Below are positions 53,179-61,998 of a DNA stretch of 64,000 nt, piece after piece. The notes under the pieces were generated by a model. It made no database searches. It was not told the DNA's origin and saw nothing but the letters and a program-made list of their open reading frames with translations. The stretch is from Planctomycetales bacterium (lineage in GTDB: Bacteria > Planctomycetota > Planctomycetia > Planctomycetales > Planctomycetaceae). Each line of letters starts with the position of its first letter. The stretch's first letter is position 1. The position numbers and the translations under genes were made by a program. The stretch lies in contig JANQPT010000048.1 in NCBI GenBank assembly GCA_028285345.1, forward strand, positions 1-64,000, in the 5' to 3' direction.

Positions 53179-54789
53179 ATGATTGCGCGCTTGTGGTTCT
53201 TGGGATTGCTCTGTTTAGCTCTGGGGTGCGGTACAGAATCATCGGAGTTGGACACCACTGTTGATGCGCCGACGCCTGATGGCGCTCAAGTCGCTCAGAA
53301 TCAGGCCGTTCCCGCCGATCCGGTTGCGACGACACTGCGGTTCGGCGCCAAGGCGGGCGGACAGGTGATCCCTGTCGTCGCCGTCAAAGCGGTCAAGTTC
53401 AGTCCCTCCGGCGAGATATTGGCAGTCGGCAGCGGTGACGGCTTCGTGCAACTGTGGGACATGAAGAAACAAGAGCTATTGCGCGAGTTTGCAGCTCACG
53501 ACAATTGGACGTTCGATCTCGACTTCAGTCCTGATGGAGATGTCTTGGCGACCGGCGGCGGGGACAATCTGATCAAATTGTGGGACGTCACGACCGGCAG
53601 GCAGCGGACGCAAACCGCACAGCAGTCCGACGACATCCACGGCGTCGCCTTTACTCCCAACGGAGAACAACTCGTATCCGGATCGGATGATACTGAGGTT
53701 ATGCTGTGGACACTCGCGACGGACGAGAGAGCTAAACGCTCAGGTCATGAACGGCAGATCACCGCTGTTGCCGTTCACCCGAACGGCAAACAGTTTGCCA
53801 GCGCCAGCCGTGACGGCACAATTCGGCTATGGACGTTACCCGAAGGCACCCCGCAGCAGACGTTCAGGGGACATGAGGCGGATGTGATTGCAATCAGATA
53901 TAGCCCTGACGGGAAGACGCTCGCATCGGCCGGTTATGACAAAACGGTTCGAATTTGGGATCTGGAAAACCCGCCCGATCACCGCCTGTTCAAGGGCCAC
54001 AAGGACTGGGTGTTCGCACTTGCATACTCGCCCGACGGGAAGTTCCTCTTCACGGGCGCCGGGGACAAGTACGGGTACTTGTGGGATCTCGAGCAGGACA
54101 ACTACATACAAGCCATTCTGTTCAATTCGGATGTTGCCGCCGCGGATTTTGCTCCAGACGGAAAACATCTCGCTGTCGGTTTGGCATCGGGTGGAGTTAA
54201 GATTTATCAATTCGACAACCGCAAACTGCGCGAAGAGCAGACGATCGATCCTCGCAAGGCACCAGTCAAAGCCAAAGATGTGCTTAAAGGCGAATTATCG
54301 TCCGCGAAATACCTTAAGCTCCACAACGTGGCCATGCGACCCGGAACGCCAGAGTGGTCAGAGGCTGTGGCATCTTTGGCAGCTGTGGGGGATGGATTTA
54401 CGCTGCAAATCCTCGACAAGATTGATCAGAGGTCACTGACCGCTGCAGAGTCGGAACTGTATCAACGCTCCCGACAAAAAATCAAAGACCGCCTATCCGC
54501 CCAACTTGCAGTGGCCGACGTTCGCACGATTCGCATACGCTTAGAACGGGCGGCACTGGCCGATCTAAATTGTGATCCGTTGGAAGGTCTGTTGGTTCCC
54601 TGGACGTTGAAACAGATCCGCCAGGAGTCAGGGCAGGCTGCCGTACGGAAAGAACTGCACCAGATTCAGCAACACTACGTTCCCGATGGTCCGATTTCGA
54701 CCATCTACGGATTCATGCAGGATCGCGTTCGGGACTATGCCACACGGATTCTCAAACCGCGACCCGAGTCCGACGAGGCCACGCGGTAG
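53179..54789 (+). CDS. WD40-repeat lipoprotein
   Basis: A 536-residue protein with lipobox LALGC17. Residues ~75-360 form about seven WD40 repeats, for example DGFVQLWDMKKQELL, DNLIKLWDVTTGRQ, DGTIRLWTLPEGTPQ and DKTVRIWDLENPPDH. The C-terminal ~170 residues are helical. AGAAG lies five bases before the ATG. Probably an envelope-attached scaffold of unknown partners. Confidence 0.88.
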   Translation: MIARLWFLGLLCLALGCGTESSELDTTVDAPTPDGAQVAQNQAVPADPVATTLRFGAKAGGQVIPVVAVKAVKFSPSGEILAVGSGDGFVQLWDMKKQELLREFAAHDNWTFDLDFSPDGDVLATGGGDNLIKLWDVTTGRQRTQTAQQSDDIHGVAFTPNGEQLVSGSDDTEVMLWTLATDERAKRSGHERQITAVAVHPNGKQFASASRDGTIRLWTLPEGTPQQTFRGHEADVIAIRYSPDGKTLASAGYDKTVRIWDLENPPDHRLFKGHKDWVFALAYSPDGKFLFTGAGDKYGYLWDLEQDNYIQAILFNSDVAAADFAPDGKHLAVGLASGGVKIYQFDNRKLREEQTIDPRKAPVKAKDVLKGELSSAKYLKLHNVAMRPGTPEWSEAVASLAAVGDGFTLQILDKIDQRSLTAAESELYQRSRQKIKDRLSAQLAVADVRTIRIRLERAALADLNCDPLEGLLVPWTLKQIRQESGQAAVRKELHQIQQHYVPDGPISTIYGFMQDRVRDYATRILKPRPESDEATR

Positions 54790-54798
54790 CCGGCCCTC

Positions 54799-57138
54799 TC
54801 ATTCTTCCCGCACCGGTTGGGCCAGCAGCCGTTTTGATTCGTCGATCACAAAATCCGCGTCCATAAACGGCTCGTAGCTGATGTCCTGCCAGCGGATTAA
54901 GCCGTCGGGGTCGATCAGGAAGGTCCCGTGCAGCGTCAAATTCTCAAAATCGTCGTAACAGCGGTACTGCTTGAAGACTTCCAGTTTCGGATCGGCCAGC
55001 AGCGTGAACGGGAAATCGCCTCCCTTGTAATTCTCCAGCGATTTCTTCAACAACGGCTGCTCGTCGCTGCTGATGGCCACGACGGTTAAGCCCGCCTTTT
55101 CGAATTTCTCGGCTTGCTCCGCAAACTCCTGCAGTTGTTCGGCGCAGTGCAGGCAGCCGTAGCCCAGATAGAAGACCAGCACCAACGGCTTGCCCTTTAA
55201 TTCAGCGAGTGAGACCGGCTTGTTGTTCGTATCGGGCAGCGTCCATTCGTCGGCGGGTGAAGGTTGCCAACGCAGTGGGCCCAGTGATTCAAGTGCCGGC
55301 AAATCGCCGTGTTCTGCCGGCATCGGTTTTTCGATCCGCCAGTCCTCCGGATATCCGAACTCTGCGGCAATCGGCTTTAGACGCTCAAAGCAGGGTTTGT
55401 CGATGTCGATCCCGCTGGAGATTTCCCGCAAGGCATCGAACTCCTCGCGAGCGGCGCTCTGATCACCCGTTTCCCAGAGCACATAGATCAGATCAGCCAG
55501 CGGCTGCACCTCTTGTGGATGTTCCTCGACGTGCGCGCGGGCAGCTTTCACGGCCGCCCCACTGCGTCCGTACGACAGCAAATCGCGGGCACGATACATG
55601 GGGTCGAGGGAGTAGATGTCGGACGCGGGACCGGTCAGCCAATATCCGAGAAAGCCCCCGCCCGCAACGACCACGAGTAGATACAGGATGCGATGGACCC
55701 TCCGCTCAAACATGAATGCCGCTGCGACAAGCAGCAACGCGGCAATCGCGATTCCGGCGAGGACGCCAACCGACAGCGTCGACCAGACCCGATGCTTTTC
55801 GGCAACAGAGAGATGCCCGTCCACTTTGCCGATCGCTTCGCCCAACGTGTCGATCCGCGCCAGCACGTTGGGAATCTCCGCGGAGTCTTTCATTCCGTTG
55901 AGATGGTTCTCCTGTTCGCTCAACAGATCGGCCAATCGTTGGCGCTCCTCACCGGCTTCGTTGATATTTCCGTTCCGGGCGGAGGCGATCGCCAGCAACT
56001 TGTGAGCCTCGACTTGGCTCTCAAACGACCCCGGTTCAAGGAACCCCGGCGACTGGCAGTAGCGGATCAACTCGTCCCAAAGTTCGAATTGCGCCAAGAT
56101 CTCGGTGAGACGGAGATGGCCATACCGCGAGCTGGTTTCGGGTTTGAGATCGTTATATGTCGGATGTCGCGGCAATTCGATCAAATCTTCGGATCGCGCG
56201 ATTGCGGCGTCGACACTTCCGATCTGTGCCAAACTGCGCGCCAGCCATTCGGCGTTGTGGCAATAGACGTGCATAATGTCGGGATGCACACGGTCTTTGA
56301 TCGAGTAACGGTGATCGAGACGTAGAGCCGCCTCCATATACCAGGCCGCCTCCTGATTGCGATGAATCAGGGAATAGAGGTGTCCCGCCATGTGCCACAT
56401 GTGAGCAATTCCCGGCGCCGAGTGGGCCACCTTCGCCGCCGAATCGAGCGCCTTGTCCGGCTCTTCCGTATCCCACAAGTGGATGACGTAGTGGTGGGCC
56501 GGGTGTAGCGGCTTTCTCGCAAGCACCTCTTTGAGCAATTGGTCTGCCGGTTCTCGATCCCGTATCGGAACCTTGTCATTTTGAGCGAGATAATAGGGAA
56601 AGATTCCCAAGAACGCTTTCGCCTCCAACTCCTCAGGATAGCGCTGAAAGACCCGGCGCAGCCGCCTCAGATTCTTGAGACTTCGAATGTAAAGCTGTTC
56701 GCGTTCCGACGCCTGATCCATGCGCTTCCGTGCTTCCAGAGAGAACTCCTGGTAGCGTTTGGTGTTCATCACATTCGCCATCGCCATGCCCCAGTACGCC
56801 ATCGCGCAGCCGGGATCATGCTTCGCAGCCTGCCGAAACGAACGCTCCGCTTCGAAAAACCAGAACCCATGCAGCTGTCCCACTCCCTGATTGAAAAACT
56901 GCTGCGTCAACGGATTGTCCGTCGTGATGGGGAAATCAATGTCCCCCATGCCCTCCATCAAATAGGCTGCTTGTCGCGGTCCGCGGTTGAAAACCGCCCC
57001 ATGCAAAGAGTGCCCGGGTTGAATGCCCTCCTCCGCGTCCGTCTCTGTAGAGAGGGGTGGGACGATTTGTTCGTCGGCCAACACCGCCGGAGTGGCCAAC
57101 AGGAGGATGAATAAAAGTGCAAAATTGCGGCTGCTCAT
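54799..57138 (-). CDS. TPR protein with internal transmembrane segments and C-terminal peroxiredoxin/redoxin domain
   Basis: A 779-residue protein. A signal peptide (FALLFILLLATPAVLA) is followed by TPR-like helices (~65-440; DPGCAMAYWGMAMANVMNTK, AHMWHMAGHLYS). Two hydrophobic segments lie around 470-520 (VLAGIAIAALLLVAAAFMF; LVVVAGGGFLGYWL). A second short TPR stretch follows. The final ~150 residues form an AhpC/TSA-type domain with C662-L-H-C665. The redoxin domain likely acts at the envelope. Confidence 0.85.
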   Translation of the reverse strand: MSSRNFALLFILLLATPAVLADEQIVPPLSTETDAEEGIQPGHSLHGAVFNRGPRQAAYLMEGMGDIDFPITTDNPLTQQFFNQGVGQLHGFWFFEAERSFRQAAKHDPGCAMAYWGMAMANVMNTKRYQEFSLEARKRMDQASEREQLYIRSLKNLRRLRRVFQRYPEELEAKAFLGIFPYYLAQNDKVPIRDREPADQLLKEVLARKPLHPAHHYVIHLWDTEEPDKALDSAAKVAHSAPGIAHMWHMAGHLYSLIHRNQEAAWYMEAALRLDHRYSIKDRVHPDIMHVYCHNAEWLARSLAQIGSVDAAIARSEDLIELPRHPTYNDLKPETSSRYGHLRLTEILAQFELWDELIRYCQSPGFLEPGSFESQVEAHKLLAIASARNGNINEAGEERQRLADLLSEQENHLNGMKDSAEIPNVLARIDTLGEAIGKVDGHLSVAEKHRVWSTLSVGVLAGIAIAALLLVAAAFMFERRVHRILYLLVVVAGGGFLGYWLTGPASDIYSLDPMYRARDLLSYGRSGAAVKAARAHVEEHPQEVQPLADLIYVLWETGDQSAAREEFDALREISSGIDIDKPCFERLKPIAAEFGYPEDWRIEKPMPAEHGDLPALESLGPLRWQPSPADEWTLPDTNNKPVSLAELKGKPLVLVFYLGYGCLHCAEQLQEFAEQAEKFEKAGLTVVAISSDEQPLLKKSLENYKGGDFPFTLLADPKLEVFKQYRCYDDFENLTLHGTFLIDPDGLIRWQDISYEPFMDADFVIDESKRLLAQPVREE

Positions 57139-57392
57139 ATTTTGTCGGTGAAGATGTATCAATCGAAAAAAGAACGTGATGCCGAATTGCGGCAAGTCGC
57201 GAGAGAAATCGCGGTTGAGAGTCCGTGTGCAATCAATAATTTTCCATCAGGGCCTGCTTCAACGATATTGTGCACTTGCGAGAGCTGCGAGTTTCGTTTC
57301 GCAACGGTTTTTGTTTCCACCAAAATCAACTCACTGTCTACGTCGATCCGAGCTCCCCTGATCAAGACCGCTTGACGGCGAAAGGCCGCTCA

Positions 57393-58592
57393 TCAAACAT
57401 TCTTGGGAAGTTCGAGATTGCGAGCGTACCACCGCATGTCAAGCCGGCGGGTCGGCGCGTCGCTGTTGAGTAGCTTCAGACGGATGCGATACTGGCCGCC
57501 TTCCGACGGCTCCCAGCGATGCGACCAGAAAGCCCAATCCTTCCCCGAAGTCAGCGGCCCCGAGGCCGTGACCGGGACGTAGTCTTCACCCGGCTTCATT
57601 GATATTGCTAATTCACCGCTCGCAACGGAGGCGCCCCATGTCAGGCCGACAACGCGATAGGCAGAGCGGCCGTCCAGACGCCAGCGCTCGACCCGAATCG
57701 GTGCCGCCGTGCGATCAATGCTCGCGGGCGAGTAGTCGGCCGCATATTCTGGAATCCCCTCCTGGTGGGTCCGCTTGGCAAATTCCTGCATTTGCGCCGT
57801 TGCCGGTTCGTTGTCTGTGACCCATTTGATTTCGTTGAGCCACTTGATGCAGGTGCAACCGTACCAGCCGGGAACGACCAACCGCACTGGTGCACCATGA
57901 TCGGCCGATAGCGGCTCACCATTCATTTCGACCGCCAAAAACGCCTCCGCATGCTTGAGCTGTTCTGGGGAAAATACCCAGCTCGCGCCGGGAGTCGAAT
58001 GCGTCGATGGGAGCCGCTTTCCGTCGAATCCCGATATCAGCAACCGCGTCGCGTAGGGCTCCGGCTCCGTCAGTTCCAGGATCTTCGCAATCGGAACACC
58101 GGTCCACTCCGCGGAACTGATTAACCCGAAATGCAGTGGGAAAGCGTTCCCTGCGCATTCCATGAGAACTTGGCCCATCGGTTCCGCCATTTCGCGGATC
58201 TTGGCGAGACCGAGCTCGACCGGTTCCGCCACTGCGCCATGAATCTTGACTGACCAATTCTCGTCGCTCGCCAACCCGTCAGGAGCAAACGAACGAATGA
58301 AGAAATCTTCATTGGAAACTTGAAGTGACTCAAGCTGCGACAAGTCGACCGCCAATCGGCCATCCAGACTTTGGCCGTCCCGCACCCCGGTTGGAAAACT
58401 TCCCTCACCCAGAAACGGCACCGACTCCAGGTATTCCCCGCCTGCAAATGGGTCGGCTAAGTCGGTACCGGACAATTTACCCCCCGCCCCCAGACCCAAT
58501 GGTTCGTCGGAGGAACAGCCGAAGAGCAACATGCACGCCGCTCCGGCAGAACCGTGCAGAAAACGGCGGCGAGATAGCAATCGTGAAGACAT
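57393..58592 (-). CDS. Sulfite oxidase-like molybdopterin oxidoreductase, Tat-exported
   Basis: A 399-residue protein. Tat motif S7RRRFLHGSAG is followed by a lipobox-like LLFGC26, so it may be an anchored Tat lipoprotein. The Moco domain carries the cysteine ligand C146 in LMECAGNAF. Family motifs SAEWTGVPIAKIL, HGAPVRLVVPGWYGCTCIKWL follow. The C-terminal dimerisation domain contains RVVGLTWGASVASGELAISM. It oxidises sulfite or a similar substrate, passing electrons to a cytochrome. It lies between the redoxin/TPR gene and the cytochrome b/Rieske genes on the same strand. Confidence 0.88.
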   Translation of the reverse strand: MSSRLLSRRRFLHGSAGAACMLLFGCSSDEPLGLGAGGKLSGTDLADPFAGGEYLESVPFLGEGSFPTGVRDGQSLDGRLAVDLSQLESLQVSNEDFFIRSFAPDGLASDENWSVKIHGAVAEPVELGLAKIREMAEPMGQVLMECAGNAFPLHFGLISSAEWTGVPIAKILELTEPEPYATRLLISGFDGKRLPSTHSTPGASWVFSPEQLKHAEAFLAVEMNGEPLSADHGAPVRLVVPGWYGCTCIKWLNEIKWVTDNEPATAQMQEFAKRTHQEGIPEYAADYSPASIDRTAAPIRVERWRLDGRSAYRVVGLTWGASVASGELAISMKPGEDYVPVTASGPLTSGKDWAFWSHRWEPSEGGQYRIRLKLLNSDAPTRRLDMRWYARNLELPKNV

Positions 58593-58898
58593 GGCAATCG
58601 TGCTCGGCTAAATGCTCAGGCTCTGCGGCAACTGCGCCCATCATGCGGACCTTGATCAGCCCGCCGAGCGTCGCGCCGACAGCATCTCTACGTCAATTTT
58701 AGTCGAAATGTGAACCAAAATTTAGGCCAAGTCCGCACTGTACAAGGCCCGGAGCACAATCTCTGATTAAGCGAGCGCACAATCGAATCCAGTCATCCAA
58801 GACCGTACCAACTTCATGCACGCTATACAGGACCGGGCCGCAACTGAGTGGCAGCTGACACGCTTAATCTGTCTGTATTTACGCAATGGCAACTGCGA
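58593..58898. other. Intergenic region without recognised features
   Basis: About 306 bp between the cytochrome b and sulfite-oxidase-like genes. I see no ORF with support, and no clear terminator; one could be expected after the cytochrome b stop. Confidence 0.35.
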
Positions 58899-60815
58899 TT
58901 ATTCACCCGAATCGTCCGGCTCACTCACAGTATCCGGTTCAGTCACAGTCTCTGGTTCATGCCAGTTGTGGAGCAGCCAGCGTACGATCAGATTCAGTTC
59001 CTGGTCCGAGAGGTTGTCGAACGCGCGCATCGCGTTGTTATCGCCATAGAAGTGTTCGGCGCCGGGGTTGCGCAGAAAGTCGCGCAGCCACGCTTCGGAC
59101 GCGTATCCCGTCAACAGGGGCGCAGAACCGATGTCTCCCAATTCCTCATCTTCACCGATCGGACGAATCGCGTGACAGTCGACGCACGCCGATGTCAGAT
59201 TGTCGTTGCCGTTCTCGAAGAATTCACGGCCGGCGGCCGCTAATTCACTGTTGACCGCTCCGTTGTCCGCGCGATCCCCTTGGGCAACGAGAAACTCCAC
59301 GACTGCGTTGATTTCTTCACTGGTCATGCTCTCGGCGTTTTCTTCGACCCAGCTCGCCATCTCGCCTTCGGTAAAACGCGTTTCGACCGGTTCACCGTTG
59401 TAACTCGCGCCAACGGTCGCTCCAAAATACTTCGGTCCCGCCGGTTCGGTCACCATGCCGCGAATCCACTCCCGCCTGCCGAACTGGCCCAGGTCCGATG
59501 CCGTTGCCGGAATTTTGAGCGGCTCACCAGTTCCGTCATGCCCGTCAAACTGATGGCACGTCGCGCACTTCTGGGCGAAGAGCTCAGCCCCGTACGTCTT
59601 GGGATCGTTGCGCAAAAGATTGACTGCGCCGGCGGTATCCACCCCGCCGCGATCCACGATCAACTCGCGAATCCGCTCAGATTTGGAGTGCGCGTCCAAT
59701 ACAGCAGCCGCAACTTTTTCATCGGCGCGATCTTCTTTCAACGCGACTCCGGTCAGAACTGCGGCGCCGATCAACAACGTCGTCATGTAGATCACATTAA
59801 ATCGGTGCCCCAGCTTCCACCGACCAATAAACGGCATCAGGAACATGAATCCCATTACGGCGGCCGGAATATAGATCGCACCGAAAACCTCAACGTCGCC
59901 GCTGAAGTACTTCAAAAACTGAAACAGAAACAGGAAATACCATTCGGGCCGGGCGGCGCGATAGTTCTCGGTCGGGTCCGCCGGCGCGCCGAGATCCGCG
60001 CCAAAAACATCACCCAATCGTCCTTCCTCGGCCAATTGACCCAATTCCGACGAGTGCTGCGGGGCGTTCCAGAAAATCAACACGAGCACCACAAGCAACA
60101 CGCCCAGACAGGCGACCGCATCTTTGAAGACTTGATCCGGCCAAAATGTGGTGTCCGCAGCCTTCGGGGGCGTCTTCACGGTGATGCCGTGCCGGCGGAA
60201 GACGTAGATGTGCAGCGCCAAAAAACCGATCAGCAGCGCCGGCAAGACGCCCGCGTGCAGCGCAAAAAAGCGTGTGAGCGTGTGGTTTCCGTAACTGGGT
60301 CCGCCGACGACAAGCCGCTGAATATCTGGTCCGATCACCGGCACCATCGATGAGAGACTCGTCGCGACCTTGGTGGCCCAATAGCCCTTTTGGTCCCAGG
60401 GAAGCAGATAGCCGGTCAGCGAAAGGCCGAGCACCAACTGCATCAAAATCAGGCCCAGCCAGAAGTTGACCTCTCGCGGCGCCTTATAGGCACCGTCGAT
60501 GATGATCTGCATGAAGTGCAAGGCGAGCAGCACGATCATCGCCTGTGCCGTGAAGTGATGCACTCCGCGCAGCAACCAGCCGAATTGCATTTCGTACTGA
60601 ATGTAGTACACGCTCTCCCAGGCGGTCTGCGAACTGGGGCTGTAAGCCATCCACAGAAAAACTCCGGTGATCATCTGCACGACGAATGTGAACGTCAGCG
60701 TGCTGCCCCAAACGTAGCGCCAGCGTGCTCCGCCGGGGATGCGCTCATACAGAGCGTCATTGAGGATCTCGCGGTAACCAGTGCGATCGTCCAGCCAGTT
60801 TAAGAGCGCTTTCAT
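58899..60815 (-). CDS. Cytochrome b (b6-type) fused to a dihaem cytochrome c domain
   Basis: A 638-residue membrane protein. Haem ligand histidines are H86/H100 and H187/H202, with 14- and 15-residue steps, the spacing of cytochrome b6 rather than bc1. The subunit-IV-like half with P290EWYF294 is in the same chain. The b6 cysteine that binds haem c-n is replaced (V35). After the last helix, a periplasmic tail carries two c haems, C417ATCH421 and C544VDCH548. It starts with a 4-bp overlap to the Rieske stop, forming a two-gene quinol:electron-acceptor oxidoreductase. Confidence 0.92.
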   Translation of the reverse strand: MKALLNWLDDRTGYREILNDALYERIPGGARWRYVWGSTLTFTFVVQMITGVFLWMAYSPSSQTAWESVYYIQYEMQFGWLLRGVHHFTAQAMIVLLALHFMQIIIDGAYKAPREVNFWLGLILMQLVLGLSLTGYLLPWDQKGYWATKVATSLSSMVPVIGPDIQRLVVGGPSYGNHTLTRFFALHAGVLPALLIGFLALHIYVFRRHGITVKTPPKAADTTFWPDQVFKDAVACLGVLLVVLVLIFWNAPQHSSELGQLAEEGRLGDVFGADLGAPADPTENYRAARPEWYFLFLFQFLKYFSGDVEVFGAIYIPAAVMGFMFLMPFIGRWKLGHRFNVIYMTTLLIGAAVLTGVALKEDRADEKVAAAVLDAHSKSERIRELIVDRGGVDTAGAVNLLRNDPKTYGAELFAQKCATCHQFDGHDGTGEPLKIPATASDLGQFGRREWIRGMVTEPAGPKYFGATVGASYNGEPVETRFTEGEMASWVEENAESMTSEEINAVVEFLVAQGDRADNGAVNSELAAAGREFFENGNDNLTSACVDCHAIRPIGEDEELGDIGSAPLLTGYASEAWLRDFLRNPGAEHFYGDNNAMRAFDNLSDQELNLIVRWLLHNWHEPETVTEPDTVSEPDDSGE

Positions 60816-61408
60816 GTGACGGGAATCTGCTCTGCTTTACCAGGGAGAAAGTTTTGAAATTTGATCCACACTTCGTTGTCGTTCCTGATCTTGACTTCCA
60901 GCCGGTCTAAGCCGCGGGCCGCCGGGCTATCCGGATTCGCAATGTCTCCGGTGGGATGAAACGAGCTGTTATGACAGGGACACTGATAGAGTTTGCGATC
61001 GCTGTCGAATGAGACGGGACACGTCGCGTGCGGGCAATCCGCATTGAACGCGAGAATGTCCTGTTCGCCGCTGCGTAAGAGGTAGACCGTGCCGACCGGT
61101 TGCTGCAGAAACATGTTCCACGCGTCGACTCGATCATCGATGACCTTATATCGATGCGGTTCCTCACTGACCGGCAGCTCTTCTAACTCTGTGACTTTGA
61201 TGAATCCCTCAAACTCCGGTGCCACTTCCTCTTCGCCCTGCTTTCGCCGCGACCGGAGCGGATCCAAGAAAAATGCCAATCCGGTTGCGAACGGAAACAC
61301 GACGAGAACGCCGCCGATCACCACTGAGAGAAACTTCGTCAAGAAACTGCGCCGGGGCGGGACGGGGGCCGTTTCCTGAGTTTCCGTCGGATTTGAATCT
61401 GCAGTCAT
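60812..61408 (-). CDS. Rieske iron-sulfur protein of cytochrome bc complex
   Basis: A 198-residue protein with one N-terminal membrane anchor (FLSVVIGGVLVVFPFATGLAFF). The 2Fe-2S cluster motifs are C125PH127ATC130 and C143PC145H146NSSF. It donates electrons from quinol to the c haems of the partner. First gene of the two-gene operon. Confidence 0.93.
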   Translation of the reverse strand: MTADSNPTETQETAPVPPRRSFLTKFLSVVIGGVLVVFPFATGLAFFLDPLRSRRKQGEEEVAPEFEGFIKVTELEELPVSEEPHRYKVIDDRVDAWNMFLQQPVGTVYLLRSGEQDILAFNADCPHATCPVSFDSDRKLYQCPCHNSSFHPTGDIANPDSPAARGLDRLEVKIRNDNEVWIKFQNFLPGKAEQIPVT

Positions 61409-61998
61409 AATCTAATCCCCCACTGTTGAGCGTTCGATGATGCGGGCAGCGATCTCCAATCAATCGCTCCACTGATAACTACCGTTTGCACGAACCGGGA
61501 TGTTTGAAAACCAACCAGGAGTCGTATCCGTCCATCTCTCCCATCCTGGTCAAAAAGGCACGTCACGCAGTGGAATTCGAGTTGTCGATCGCGAAATCTG
61601 ATACTTGCTGCTGTTGAATCGGTGATTTCTCGGGGAGGAGGATGGTTCCCGGTGGGTGGGGTCTCGATGGTTGGTGGGAGGGATGAACTGGGTGTGCTTC
61701 AGTTATCTTATGATGACGCGCAGGACTAGCGGTTCGCAAGTCAAACCGACAAAATCGATGCGTTTCACTAGACAAGCGTTCATCGAACAAAGGAATTGCG
61801 CCGGTTTGACCTGACGGCCATCGTGATGGCGCTCCGCGCGCAAAAAAACGGCACCTTCGCCAACAAGTGCCGGCGAAGATGCCAATCGAGGAGAAGTTCC
61901 AAGGACCAGTCTCGAGCCCTCCGTATTGTCCGTCGACTCACTCAGCTGAGAACGGCTGCACAACAGGTCGACCGAAGGCTCGGCCCTGTTGTTTCGGT
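61409..61998. other. Intergenic region containing two hairpins
   Basis: About 590 bp between two minus-strand genes. It holds an intrinsic terminator (61842-61883) for the upstream gene and a hairpin CAACAGG...CCTGTTG at 61961-61991. The remainder (61409-61840) shows no supported gene and should contain the Rieske promoter. Confidence 0.5.
61842..61883 (-). terminator. Intrinsic terminator downstream of the YHS protein gene
   Basis: Reading the minus strand, GGCATCTTCGCC pairs with GGCGAAGGTGCC over a 10-nt loop, followed directly by GTTTTTTTG. Stem of 12 bp with one mismatch, about 115 bp after the stop codon. Confidence 0.75.
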
